From assembly GCA_019750135.1 (NCBI GenBank), contig JAIEOV010000048.1, positions 99,074 through 163,073 on the forward strand: DNA of 64,000 bases. The letters run 5' to 3'. The first letter of the stretch is position 1. Every line of letters begins with the position of its first letter. A program made the position numbers and the translations under genes. This DNA is from Reyranella sp. (lineage in GTDB: Bacteria; Pseudomonadota; Alphaproteobacteria; Reyranellales; Reyranellaceae). The notes under the pieces were generated by a model. It did no database searches. It had not been told where the DNA came from and saw nothing but the letters and a program-made list of their open reading frames with translations. Below, piece by piece: positions 16,140 to 25,179 of this stretch.

Positions 16140-19100
16140 CTATTGTCCACGGGCATAGAGGAGGAACTCGAGCAGTTGGATGCCGCCCGCACCGCCCAAT
16201 GGCACGAGAAGTGCGTGCACCCAAGGCCTCTCGAAGAACGGCGCGAAGGCGCCCCTTCGCAAGCCCTTCACGCGCTCTATCAGTTCCTTGAACGAGGGTG
16301 CCAATTCCTTAAGCGGCACCGGCGCGTCCTCGCGTTTTTCGGCCGCTGCACGAGAGGCGTCCTTCGGCTCGGACGGCGTTCCTTCCAGCCAAATCAAGTC
16401 GAGCGTCATGCTTCGCAAAGCCTTTTGTCTCGCCCGTTCGGCCCCCTTGTTGAGAAGGATCGCCATCGCAATGGCCCACAGGAGGTAGCTGCCCAGTACT
16501 ATCAAGACTCCCGGCCCCATGTCCCAGTTGTCGAAGATCGGGCTGCGGGCGATGATTGCGAGACCGACCAGAATGAACGGATACATGATCAGCGGGCCAA
16601 CGGCCTCCGTCTGGTCGGCCAACAACCGGGCATCGATCCAGTCGTCGAGCAGCGAGTTTTTCCGTTGAACGGGCTTCTCCGGCTTGACCAGGGGGTGGCG
16701 CTGATGTGGAAACGCCTCGATCGGCATCGACGCCTTGGGCGCAAGATTCGTCCCAAGCTCGGTGGCAAATCGCTTAACTGTCGTGTCGGGATACACCGTC
16801 CTCCCCTTCTTCAAGAACGACACAAAGCGCCAAGTGAGAATAGTCTCATCACCCACCAGGATCAGGAGCACGAGCAGGCCAATGCTGACAATAATCTGGT
16901 TCTGAAAGATGAGAGTTCTTATGGTATCGCCGCGCGCCGGAATTTCGGGCGAAATGGGGCTGTCAGCAAAATAGCTGGTAAAGTTGATCAGGCAGGCAAA
17001 GATCGCGCCCGTCACCAGTATCCACAGGAACACCCGGCCCAGCCTTGTCCCCGTGCCCATCATTTCATGGTAGGCCCGCCACAGCTTCTCACCGTCGATC
17101 AGATCGTCGGCGAGTTGAACGTCCTTCGGCGTCCAGAACCAGATCGTCGCGTCGCGCAGCCACAGGTAGAGTCGGGTCAGCTTCCCCGGGACCGTCGGCG
17201 TCCAGAACCAGATCGCCGCGTCGCGCAGCCACAAGTAGATTCGGGCCAGCTTCCCCGTAGCCGGTGACGCCTCAGGTGTTCTCACGCCCGAAGTTGCGCT
17301 GCCAAAGAATTTCCTGTCGAGAAGGCGACTGCTGTTCGCGTTTGCGAACCATGCAAAATCGAGGAACCACACAAGGAGGACGACCATCAAGGTTCGAAGG
17401 AGCAACGAGGGCCATGCGCTGGTCCCCGTCGAGATCGCAAAGGGCTCCTGGACCTCGGCCTTGGTCGCTGCCAGCTGCCAGGCAAGAAAGGCCAGTATGC
17501 CCAACGCGCCCATCTGGACGACGGCAATAGGCAGGTCCAGACGGTAAGCTCGCGACGGCGCGGCTGGCGCCTTGATCCAAGGTGTCCCAGGGTAGATGAA
17601 AGCAGGAACGAAGGCCGCCGCGGCGATGGCCAGAATCAGTGGACGGACCGCGCCACTGTAGCCCGCCCAGCCAAGTTCGAGAACCATCCCAGCAGCGAAT
17701 CCGACTGCCGCCCATTCGAGCATTGCGACAATCACCCTGAGCCATTCGACTTTCGCGCGGTCTGCCAATTCGTCGGGCTTCTCCGACCAGTGCCGCCACG
17801 CCGTTGCCATCGCGGGCCCCGGCACCCCGACAAGCACCAGCAGCGCGAGCATGAACAACGCCGCGAAAGCCGCAGCGCCGGCGATGTTCCGCTTCTTGAT
17901 TTCGGGGGTGGGTATCTGCCCTTCGCCCTTCAGTTCAACCATGTCGCTGCGGCCAAGTTCATACAGAACGGGTTGGCCGATTGCTTTCGCCAAACACTCG
18001 CGAGGGGCCTCGCCCGGGAAGGCGGCGTAGCGCGCCGCGATGTACGTCGACGTCTGATAGGAGTCGCGAAACGGCCCGATCTGGTTGGCCACATGATTGA
18101 CTTTGCCCGGCCTCGCGATCTTGTTCCCGGGTCCATTCAGGCAAGCAAGGTCGTGCATTCGTTCCGGATCGAGCGGCAGGCTCGAGGCCACGATCATGTT
18201 GCGCGTGTATCGCGTCGTTGTGGGATGGATGAGGCGGGCATCGATGTCGGTCGTGAACAACGTGCGATCCGGGAAGGTCTCGCGCAGCGCCTGCGCCAGC
18301 AAGAGCTTGTCGTGAACGTCCGCCCCGATCATGCCGACGGCGCGCACCGGGCTCGTCCGATCGTCTTGCCGGATGAGTTGAACGAGGCGGCGCACATAGT
18401 CTTCCTGTGCCTGTCCCTCTGGCCATTCGACAGGACGCCTTTTCTTGTCCTTGTCATCACCGCTCGGCTTGGCGCCGACACGTGCCTGTTCCGCCGATCG
18501 TTCCGGCGTCGCACCGTCCAGGCCGCGGGAGTACGAATAGACCGTCGGCTTCAATCCCTTGTTCAAGCCGCACTTGTGGCGTCGCTCCTCTTCGTCTTTC
18601 CAGATCGAGTCCGTCAGTTCGTCGCCGAACCGCCGCGCGTATACCGAGTCCCACTCGGCAATCAGGACAAGCCGCCCTTCCTCGCAGATATCCAGGCCTC
18701 GGTTCCTCAATTCCTTCACGAGTTCGCCCGCCAAGGCCGTATCGGGGGCGATCGTTCGAACCAGAATCGGAGCAGCAGGCTTCGGCGGGACCGTGTCGGT
18801 CGTAGCCCCGAACCGCTTACGCATGATTTCGTTCACGTGCTTCGCGGCAACTTCATAGGCATGGGTGAGGGCGAGGTTGGCGCATTCGGTCTCGCACGCC
18901 TTCCCTTCAGCGTCCTTCGAAGCGTCGCCAGTCTTGCCCTCGAGCCCCCAGCGCTTCAGCATCTCTTCTTGAAGGTCCGAGGCCCTCAGGGGTGCACTTG
19001 CGAATGGACTGACGATCTGAAGGCGCTTCAGCACGGCCAGGTTCCGCGCGACGCGCTGCAGGCTTCCATCCAGGCTCGCGGCTGCCCTTTCAACGTCATC

Positions 19101-19901
19101 GAACCACCGTGCGGCGTCCCTTCTCACGGATTTCGACAGGGAATCCGAAGAGACGGGACCAATGATTCGAAGCTGCGCCGAGGCCGGCGCGAGTTCTCCC
19201 AGCAGGACAGTCAATGCGCTCAGCCATCGGGTTCGGTGCTTGCTGTCGTCGATCCAAAGCAGCATCACCCGTCGCTGCTCTTCCCTGGGCGCATGGGTGT
19301 GAAGCGTCTCATAGACGATATCGGATTCGTCCGACTTCCCCTGCCATGCCTTGACGGCATGCTTCAAGCGCACCCAAACCGTGTCGTGGCACGCATGGAG
19401 GCCATCGCAAAGCTTGGCTCGCAACAGCCCCATGCGATCACTGTCGTCCGGGATGAAGCCCTGTGCATTCAGCCCGGCGAGAACGGCATGTCGCGTGCGG
19501 CGTCGCGCTTCGTCCGCGCCCACAAGCGCGTCGCCCTGGATCAGAACAGCCATCACCGTCAGGCGACCGCCAAAGTCCTGTTTCTCCAGCCGGCTCCGCA
19601 TGTCTGCGACTTCGGCCCGGTAGGAGCGCTCGCATCGCTTCGCCGCCCCTGTCTTGTCGCCCTCGGCCGCCCGCGCACAGGTCTCCCGGGCTACCTCCCG
19701 AAAGCGCGCCGCCGCGGACAGGGGATCTTCCCAAAGCCGGGCCTCGACCGGTGGATCGGGAAGGTCCACCTGCTTGCGCGCCTGGGTCTCGGTAGGACGC
19801 CACAACTCGAAGGCCTGTTGCCCGATCAGCGTCGTGGACACGAACAGTGCCACGACCGAAAGGGCCGTGAACGGAAAGGAAGTCGCATTTTCCGCAGCCA
19901 T
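16140..19901 (-). CDS. Large membrane protein of unknown function (about 1250 residues)
   Basis: I do not recognise a named family. The protein has one N-terminal membrane segment (about residues 10-28), a soluble region of about 640 residues, then a membrane half with about eight to ten hydrophobic segments from residue 673 to the end. In the soluble part, MLLWIDDSKHRTRWLSAL (about 213), VLIAEWDSVYARRFG (about 412), VGMIGADVHDKLLLAQAL (about 522), LFTTDIDARLIHP (about 548) and PFRDSYQTSTYIAARYA (about 610) look like conserved cores. The alternating beta-alpha pattern resembles a type I ligand-binding fold (inference). There is a tandem 23-residue duplication at about residues 883-928. The ATG at 19901 has GGAG seven bases upstream; the ATG at 19913 is the alternative. 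Extension to 20198 would cross the likely promoter. Confidence 0.78.
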   Translation of the reverse strand: MAAENATSFPFTALSVVALFVSTTLIGQQAFELWRPTETQARKQVDLPDPPVEARLWEDPLSAAARFREVARETCARAAEGDKTGAAKRCERSYRAEVADMRSRLEKQDFGGRLTVMAVLIQGDALVGADEARRRTRHAVLAGLNAQGFIPDDSDRMGLLRAKLCDGLHACHDTVWVRLKHAVKAWQGKSDESDIVYETLHTHAPREEQRRVMLLWIDDSKHRTRWLSALTVLLGELAPASAQLRIIGPVSSDSLSKSVRRDAARWFDDVERAAASLDGSLQRVARNLAVLKRLQIVSPFASAPLRASDLQEEMLKRWGLEGKTGDASKDAEGKACETECANLALTHAYEVAAKHVNEIMRKRFGATTDTVPPKPAAPILVRTIAPDTALAGELVKELRNRGLDICEEGRLVLIAEWDSVYARRFGDELTDSIWKDEEERRHKCGLNKGLKPTVYSYSRGLDGATPERSAEQARVGAKPSGDDKDKKRRPVEWPEGQAQEDYVRRLVQLIRQDDRTSPVRAVGMIGADVHDKLLLAQALRETFPDRTLFTTDIDARLIHPTTTRYTRNMIVASSLPLDPERMHDLACLNGPGNKIARPGKVNHVANQIGPFRDSYQTSTYIAARYAAFPGEAPRECLAKAIGQPVLYELGRSDMVELKGEGQIPTPEIKKRNIAGAAAFAALFMLALLVLVGVPGPAMATAWRHWSEKPDELADRAKVEWLRVIVAMLEWAAVGFAAGMVLELGWAGYSGAVRPLILAIAAAAFVPAFIYPGTPWIKAPAAPSRAYRLDLPIAVVQMGALGILAFLAWQLAATKAEVQEPFAISTGTSAWPSLLLRTLMVVLLVWFLDFAWFANANSSRLLDRKFFGSATSGVRTPEASPATGKLARIYLWLRDAAIWFWTPTVPGKLTRLYLWLRDATIWFWTPKDVQLADDLIDGEKLWRAYHEMMGTGTRLGRVFLWILVTGAIFACLINFTSYFADSPISPEIPARGDTIRTLIFQNQIIVSIGLLVLLILVGDETILTWRFVSFLKKGRTVYPDTTVKRFATELGTNLAPKASMPIEAFPHQRHPLVKPEKPVQRKNSLLDDWIDARLLADQTEAVGPLIMYPFILVGLAIIARSPIFDNWDMGPGVLIVLGSYLLWAIAMAILLNKGAERARQKALRSMTLDLIWLEGTPSEPKDASRAAAEKREDAPVPLKELAPSFKELIERVKGLRRGAFAPFFERPWVHALLVPLGGAGGIQLLEFLLYARGQ
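17118..17255 (-). repeat. 69-bp tandem duplication inside the giant membrane gene
   Basis: Two adjacent 69-bp units encode GKLARIYLWLRDAAIWFWTP plus three residues and GKLTRLYLWLRDATIWFWTP plus three residues. The copies differ at few bases, so the duplication is recent or held by selection. It keeps the reading frame and adds an amphipathic aromatic helix before the next membrane segment. Confidence 0.85.
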
Positions 19902-20242
19902 GCCCCACTCCATGAAGCCGCGCCGCTGAGGCGACGCCTCTGCAGCACAACATATAGTTGTATTTCTATTGGAGAGCAAGACGTATCGATCAATATCGTA
20001 TAAGTTGCATACTGAAAGCATTGCCACAGTCGGGGTTCCGCCCGGGAGGTCGCGAACGAGGGGCGGCCCATGACGGATGCCCGCTCGAAACATTTCACTT
20101 CCGGACGAAACCTTGAAACGGGCCGCCGGCCGAGGGCGCAGACAGCGGCGCAAAACGTCTATTTTCGCAAGGTTCTGGTTCCCGATTGCCAGCGGCAAGA
20201 ATCTGTCGTTTACCGGAACCGAATGGCTATCAGGAGGATGCC
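19902..20242. other. Divergent intergenic region
   Basis: This is a 341-bp gap between the divergent giant membrane gene and the indolepyruvate oxidoreductase gene. Positions about 19940-20025 are AT-rich against a GC-rich background and hold the promoter above. The stretch 20040-20230 has ordinary GC content, with short open frames on both strands but no coding signal that I can defend. Confidence 0.6.
19951..19979 (-). promoter_or_regulatory. Candidate sigma-70-type promoter of the giant membrane gene
   Basis: On the minus strand TTGCTC (19979-19974), a 17-base spacer and TATATG (19956-19951) form a plausible -35/-10 pair in an AT-rich island. Transcription would begin near 19944, about 43 bases before the preferred start codon at 19901. 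Confidence 0.45.
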
Positions 20243-20245
20243 TTG
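20232..20245 (+). promoter_or_regulatory. Shine-Dalgarno and TTG start of the indolepyruvate oxidoreductase gene
   Basis: A perfect AGGAGG (20232-20237) is followed after five bases by an in-frame TTG at 20243. The ATG inside the spacer (20238) is out of frame, and the next in-frame GTG (20255) is too far away. The longer open frame from 20186 has no such site. Confidence 0.7.
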
Positions 20246-23200
20246 GCCCTCGCCGTGACCCTGGACGACAAATACGTCCTGGAAAGCGGGCGCGTTTATC
20301 TCACGGGAACGCAAGCCCTCGTGCGCCTGCCGATGATGCAGCGCCAACGCGACCTGGCGGCCGGCCTCAACACGGCAGGCTATATCTCGGGCTACCGCGG
20401 CTCGCCGCTGGGCGGCTTCGACCAGGCGCTATGGCAGGCCAAACGGTTCATCAAGAACAACCACATTGAATTCCAGCCCGGCGTCAACGAGGACCTCGCG
20501 GCCACCGCCCTGTGGGGCACCCAGCAGATCCATCTCTATCCCGGCGCGCGCTACGATGGCGTGTTCGGCATCTGGTACGGCAAGGGACCGGGCGTCGACC
20601 GCTCGGGCGACGTTCTGAAGCACGCCAACTATGCCGGCACCTCGAAGCACGGCGGCATCGTCGCCCTCGCCGGCGACGACCACATGGCGAAGTCGTCGAC
20701 CACCGCGCACCAGAGCGAGCCCGCGCTGATCGCCGCGGCCATCCCGATCATCCACGCCGCCAGCGTCCAGGAGTATCTCGACCTCGGCCTGCATGCCTTC
20801 GCCCTGTCGCGCTACTCGGGCCTGTGGGTCGCCTTCAAGGTGATGAGCGAGACGGTCGACTCCTCGGCCTCGGTCCATGTCGACCCGCACCGCATCGACA
20901 TCCAGTTGCCGACCGACTTCGCCCTGCCAACCGACGGCGTGCACATCCGCTGGCCCGACGACTGGCTGGGTCAGGAGCGGCGTACGCTCACGGTCAAGAT
21001 TCCGGCGGCGCTGGCTTACTGGCGCGCCAACAAGCTCGACCGGCTGATGATGGGCCGGCCCGACGCACGCTTCGGCATCGTCACCGTGGGCAAGTCCTAC
21101 CTCGACGTGCGCCAGGCGCTGGACGAGCTCGGCATCGACGACGCCGAAGCCGAGCGGCTGGGGCTTGCCGTGTACAAGGTCGCCATGGCGTGGCCGCTCG
21201 AGACCGAGGGCGTGACGGCCTTCGCCCAGGGCAAGCGCGAGATCCTGGTGGTCGAGGAGAAGCGGCCGATCATCGAGCAGCAGCTCAAGGACGCGCTGTT
21301 CAACGCGCCGGCCGACCGCCGCCCCGTCGTGGTCGGCAAGACCGACGAGCGCGGCCAGAAGCTTCTGAAGATCGACGGCGAGCTGACCCCATTCGAGATC
21401 GCTTCGGCCATCGTCGGGCGCTTCGGCCTCGACGGCTTCAGCGCCCGCACCAGGCAACGCATCGAGAGCCTGCAGCGCCGCGCCGGCCGGCAGGTCCGCA
21501 ACGAATCCGGCATGGCGCGCGTCCCCTACTTCTGCTCCGGCTGCCCGCACAATTCGTCGACCAAGGTGCCCGAGGGCTCGATGGCGATGGCCGGCATCGG
21601 CTGTCACACGCTCGCCATCAACATGGAGCGCAACACCAAGACCTTCACCCACATGGGCGCCGAGGGCGCGACCTGGGTCGGCGCCAACCACTTCACCGAC
21701 ATGCCGCATGTCTTCCAGAACCTGGGCGACGGCACCTACTTCCATTCCGGCTACATGGCGATCCGCCACGCTGTCGCGACCAACACCACCATCACCTACA
21801 AGATCCTCTACAACGACGCCGTCGCCATGACCGGCGGCCAGCCGCACGACGGCAACGTGCGGCCGTGGACGATCAGCCAGCAGGCCCATGCCGAGGGCGT
21901 GCGCCGTATCGCTTTGGTGAGCGACGATCCCGACAAATATCCGGTCGGCACCGAGTGGGCGCCCGGGGTCACTTTCCATCACCGCAGCGCGCTCGACGAC
22001 GTGCAGCGCGAGCTGCGTGAATGGAAGGGCGTGTCGGTGCTGATCTACGACCAGACCTGCGCCGCCGAGAAGCGCCGCCGGCGCAAGCGCGGCACCTTCC
22101 CCGATCCCGCCAAGCGCGTGTTCATCAACCAGGCCGTCTGCGAAGGCTGCGGCGACTGCTCGGTGCAGTCGAACTGCCTCAGCGTCACGCCGGTCGAGAC
22201 CGAGTTCGGCACCAAGCGCGCCATCGACCAGTCGTCCTGCAACAAGGACTTCTCCTGCCTGAACGGCTTCTGCCCGAGCTTCGTCACCATCGAAGGCGGC
22301 GGCGTCAGGAAGGGCAAGGCCGACAAGAAGACGGCTGTTGCAACGGCCGAGCCGCCGCTGCCGGCCGCTCCCGCCCTGCCCGCGGTCGCCGACAAGCCCT
22401 ACGGCGTGCTGATCACCGGCATCGGCGGCACCGGCGTCGTCACCATCGGCGCCATCATGGGCACGGCCGCGCACATCGAGGGCAAGGGCGTCACCGTGCT
22501 CGACCAGCTCGGCATGGCGCAGAAGGGCGGCGCGGTGATCAGCCATGTCCGCATCGGCGCCTCGCCCGAAGCCCTGCACGCGGTGCGCCTGGGTGCGGGC
22601 GGCGCCGACCTGCTGCTGGGCTGCGATCTCGTGGTGTCGGCCAGCGCCGATGCGCTGGCGCGGCTGGAACCCGGCGCCTCGCGCGCCATCGTCAACACAC
22701 ACCAAACCATTACCGGCGAATTCACGCGCAAGCCCGACCTCGCCTTCCCGGCAAACACGTTGCGGCTCTCGCTCGAGGCGGCCGCCGGCGCCGAGGCCTG
22801 CGACTTCGTCGAGGCGACCGAGATCGCTACTGCGCTGCTGGGCGATTCGATCGCCACCAACATGTTCATGCTGGGCTACGCCTATCAGAAGGGCCTGATC
22901 CCGATCGGGCACGACTCGCTCGAGAAGGCGATCGAGCTGAATGGCGCGGCCGTGGCGATGAACACCGCCGCCTTCCGCTGGGGCCGCCGCGCCGCCGACG
23001 ATCGCGCCGCCGTCGAGACGCTTCTGGCGCCGGCCGAGAACGTCGTGCCCTTCCGCATCTCGCGCACCCTGGACGAGATCGTCGCCTCGCGCGCCAAGCA
23101 CCTGACGGGCTACCAGAACGCAGCCCTTGCCCAGCGCTACACCGCGCTGGTCGAGAAGGTGCGTGCGGCCGAGCAGAAGACCGGCAAGAGCGGCGATCCG

Positions 23201-23731
23201 ACTCCCTTGGCCGAGGCGGTCGCGCGCAACTATGCCAAGCTGCTGGCCTACAAGGACGAGTACGAGGTGGCGCGGCTCTACGCCGACGCCACCTTCCAGG
23301 CCGGGATCGAGCGGCAGTTCGAGGGTGACTACAGGCTGAAATTCCATCTCGCCCCGCCGCTGCTCGCCAGCCGCGATCCCAAGACCGGCCATCTCGTGAA
23401 GCAGGAGTTCGGCGCGTGGATGCTGCCGGCCTTCAAGATGCTGGCGAAGCTGAAATTCCTACGCGGCACCGCCTTCGACCCGTTCGGCCGCACCGCCGAG
23501 CGCAAGGTCGAGCGGGCGCTGATCGGCGAATACGAGACGCTGGTCGGTGAACTGCTGGCCGGCCTGTCGGCGACGAATCACGAGCTGGCCGTCCGGCTGG
23601 CCTCGGTGCCCGACGACATCAAGGGCTACGGCCACGTGAAGGACGCCCATCTGGCGAAAGCCAGGCGTAAGCTTGACGAGCTATTGCAGCGGTGGCGCAA
23701 CCCGGAGGCGGCAAAGATCGCAGCGGAGTGA
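20243..23731 (+). CDS. Indolepyruvate ferredoxin oxidoreductase, fused alpha/beta (IorAB type)
   Basis: This 1162-residue cytoplasmic oxidoreductase combines the parts of the archaeal two-subunit enzyme. The N-terminal pyruvate-ferredoxin-oxidoreductase-like domain begins GYISGYRGSPLGGFDQAL. The ThDP region runs from GDGTYFHSGYMAIRHA to YNDAVAMTGGQP (about residues 495-533). A 4Fe-4S binding stretch contains CEGCGDCSVQSNC (about 633) and further cysteines to CLNGFCPSF. The gamma-like domain has ITGIGGTGVVTIGAIMG, then a C-terminal DUF6537-like tail. The family oxidatively decarboxylates aryl or branched 2-oxo acids to acyl-CoA, passing electrons to ferredoxin, and fits amino-acid catabolism near the liv operon. 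The start is probably TTG. Confidence 0.9.
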   Translation: MALAVTLDDKYVLESGRVYLTGTQALVRLPMMQRQRDLAAGLNTAGYISGYRGSPLGGFDQALWQAKRFIKNNHIEFQPGVNEDLAATALWGTQQIHLYPGARYDGVFGIWYGKGPGVDRSGDVLKHANYAGTSKHGGIVALAGDDHMAKSSTTAHQSEPALIAAAIPIIHAASVQEYLDLGLHAFALSRYSGLWVAFKVMSETVDSSASVHVDPHRIDIQLPTDFALPTDGVHIRWPDDWLGQERRTLTVKIPAALAYWRANKLDRLMMGRPDARFGIVTVGKSYLDVRQALDELGIDDAEAERLGLAVYKVAMAWPLETEGVTAFAQGKREILVVEEKRPIIEQQLKDALFNAPADRRPVVVGKTDERGQKLLKIDGELTPFEIASAIVGRFGLDGFSARTRQRIESLQRRAGRQVRNESGMARVPYFCSGCPHNSSTKVPEGSMAMAGIGCHTLAINMERNTKTFTHMGAEGATWVGANHFTDMPHVFQNLGDGTYFHSGYMAIRHAVATNTTITYKILYNDAVAMTGGQPHDGNVRPWTISQQAHAEGVRRIALVSDDPDKYPVGTEWAPGVTFHHRSALDDVQRELREWKGVSVLIYDQTCAAEKRRRRKRGTFPDPAKRVFINQAVCEGCGDCSVQSNCLSVTPVETEFGTKRAIDQSSCNKDFSCLNGFCPSFVTIEGGGVRKGKADKKTAVATAEPPLPAAPALPAVADKPYGVLITGIGGTGVVTIGAIMGTAAHIEGKGVTVLDQLGMAQKGGAVISHVRIGASPEALHAVRLGAGGADLLLGCDLVVSASADALARLEPGASRAIVNTHQTITGEFTRKPDLAFPANTLRLSLEAAAGAEACDFVEATEIATALLGDSIATNMFMLGYAYQKGLIPIGHDSLEKAIELNGAAVAMNTAAFRWGRRAADDRAAVETLLAPAENVVPFRISRTLDEIVASRAKHLTGYQNAALAQRYTALVEKVRAAEQKTGKSGDPTPLAEAVARNYAKLLAYKDEYEVARLYADATFQAGIERQFEGDYRLKFHLAPPLLASRDPKTGHLVKQEFGAWMLPAFKMLAKLKFLRGTAFDPFGRTAERKVERALIGEYETLVGELLAGLSATNHELAVRLASVPDDIKGYGHVKDAHLAKARRKLDELLQRWRNPEAAKIAAE

Positions 23732-23772
23732 CCGGCGCCGACAACCCAGTGCGACAACCAGGGGAGGCACAC

Positions 23773-24390
23773 ATGGTTACCAGCGTTGCCCGACGGACCT
23801 GCCTCCTGGCCCTGACCGCCGGGGCTCTGATCGCCGCCCTTCCGGCGCTGGCGCAACCCGACTGGGTCACGGCCTTGCGCGGCGGCGGCTATGTCATCGT
23901 CATGCGCCACGGCGCCACCCACCAGGACCAGGCCGACACTGACCCGCTCAACCTCGCCAACGTCGCCCAGCAGCGCCAGCTCAACGACGTCGGCCGGGCC
24001 AAGGCGAAGGAAATCGGCGCGGCCATGAAGAAGCTCGGCATCCCGGTCGGGCAGGTCGTCTCCAGCCAGTATTTCCGGGCGATCGAGACGGCCCGGCTGC
24101 TGGGATACGGCGAGCCCCAGCCGACGGCCGACGTCAGCGAAGGCGGCCAGGTCGTGACGCCGATCGAGAACAACAGGCGGACGGCGGCGCTGCGCAAGCT
24201 CGCGGCCACGGCGGTGCCGGGCACCAATGTCATCGTGGTGAGCCACAAGCCCAACATCGTGGATGCCTTCGGCAAGGACTGGTTCGACGTGCGCGAGGCC
24301 GAGATCTCGATCTTCAAGCCTGACGGCGCCGGCGGCTATCGGCCGGTGGCGCGGGTGCAGGCCGACGAGTGGGCCAAGCTCGCCCAATAG
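23773..24390 (+). CDS. Exported histidine phosphatase family protein
   Basis: This 205-residue protein has a signal peptide (CLLALTAGALIAALPALAQP) and a phosphoglycerate-mutase-like domain. The catalytic RHG is in VIVMRHGATH (about residue 43). LNDVGRAKAKEIGAAMK, SSQYFRAIETARLLGYG and the second catalytic His in VIVVSHKPNI follow in the usual order. It is probably a periplasmic phosphatase of unknown substrate. The ATG at 23773 is preceded by GGGGAGG; the frame upstream lacks a ribosome binding site. Confidence 0.87.
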   Translation: MVTSVARRTCLLALTAGALIAALPALAQPDWVTALRGGGYVIVMRHGATHQDQADTDPLNLANVAQQRQLNDVGRAKAKEIGAAMKKLGIPVGQVVSSQYFRAIETARLLGYGEPQPTADVSEGGQVVTPIENNRRTAALRKLAATAVPGTNVIVVSHKPNIVDAFGKDWFDVREAEISIFKPDGAGGYRPVARVQADEWAKLAQ

Positions 24391-24492
24391 AAAGCGGTCA
24401 CAACCTAAACGCGCGGCGGAGTGACGCACGCGTGCAACCTCGGCAACGAACGAGGCGGAGCCGTCGTTGGGCCCCCCAAGACGGGAGGGTAC

Positions 24493-24723
24493 ATGCGGGA
24501 ATTCCTGGCCATCGTCGCGACCTTCATTTTCGGGCTCAGCGTGACGGCGGTAGTGGCGGCCGGCCTGGAGTATAGGGTGCTCGCCAACCGTCATGTCGAC
24601 GAAGATGCCAACGTCCGCCCAGGAATCATCAAGGTGACGGCGTCCGGCTACGCCATCACACCTGCTGTCCCTGCCCCCATCCAGCTCGGCTTCGCGCCCG
24701 GCCGACTGCCCAACGAGATCTGA
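24493..24723 (+). CDS. Small exported or membrane-anchored hypothetical protein
   Basis: This 76-residue protein starts MREFLAIVATFIFGLSVTAV, a single N-terminal hydrophobic segment (anchor or signal). About 45 polar residues with no recognised motif follow. GGGAGGG lies four bases before the ATG, which makes the start convincing. It is followed by a strong hairpin. I cannot name a family. Confidence 0.6.
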   Translation: MREFLAIVATFIFGLSVTAVVAAGLEYRVLANRHVDEDANVRPGIIKVTASGYAITPAVPAPIQLGFAPGRLPNEI

Positions 24724-24738
24724 CCCCAAACACGACAA

Positions 24739-24766
24739 AGGCCGGCCCGATCGGTCGGGCCGGCCT
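24739..24766. terminator. Bidirectional terminator-like hairpin
   Basis: A perfect 12-bp stem, AGGCCGGCCCGA / TCGGGCCGGCCT, with a 4-nt loop TCGG. It lies between convergent genes ending at 24723 and 24793. There is no clear T run, so it is terminator-like rather than a textbook intrinsic terminator. Confidence 0.7.
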
Positions 24767-24792
24767 CGTCGTGATCGTTGGTCGCAGCAGCC

Positions 24793-25107
24793 TTAGCGCT
24801 TGATGGTGGCGCCGCCGCTCGTGCCGACGCCGACGCCCGGCTGCTGTGCCTGGTTGGTGTCGATCGAGGGCTGGTTGATCGTGGCGCCGCCCGACGCACC
24901 GGCGCCGGCCGAAGCCGGCGGAGTCACGACGTTCGCGCCGCCGCTCACGCCGCCCGACGCACCGCCGCTATAGGTGCCGTGCGAGCCACTGTTGCCGACA
25001 CCGCCGGACGCGCCGGCGCCAGCGCCGGCCGAGCCGGACGTCTGGGCCTGGGCCATCGATACGGCACCGGCCGCGCACGCGAGGGCGATCAGGATCGTCT
25101 TGGTCAT
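24793..25107 (-). CDS. Small secreted Gly/Ala/Ser-rich protein
   Basis: This 104-residue protein has a signal peptide (MTKTILIALACAAGAVSMAQ, then AQ). A low-complexity mature part follows, made of imperfect units such as SGGASGG, GAGASGG and VGTSGGATI. GGAGG lies six bases before the ATG at 25107. There is no enzymatic motif. It resembles another small exported Gly/Asn-rich protein in this window (38158-38370) in style, not in alignable sequence. The role is unknown; surface-exposed or structural is a guess. Confidence 0.65.
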   Translation of the reverse strand: MTKTILIALACAAGAVSMAQAQTSGSAGAGAGASGGVGNSGSHGTYSGGASGGVSGGANVVTPPASAGAGASGGATINQPSIDTNQAQQPGVGVGTSGGATIKR

Positions 25108-25179
25108 TGGGTCCTCCGAGGGTTGAGTAGCGGAGGTCAACACGGGGCGGACGACGAGGTTGCTCAGGCGGGACGCGGC

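Noticed and set aside
17790..20003. 737-codon plus-strand frame opposite the giant membrane gene
   Set aside because: It is Arg-rich without motifs; the minus-strand frame has membrane segments and a promoter.
19914..20198. Upstream extension of the giant membrane gene
   Set aside because: These 95 codons cross an AT-rich promoter-like stretch and have no conserved look. A good ribosome site precedes the ATG at 19901.
20429..23392. 987-codon open frame opposite the indolepyruvate oxidoreductase gene
   Set aside because: The sense strand encodes all domains of a known enzyme. The antisense product is low in complexity, as expected from high GC at third positions.
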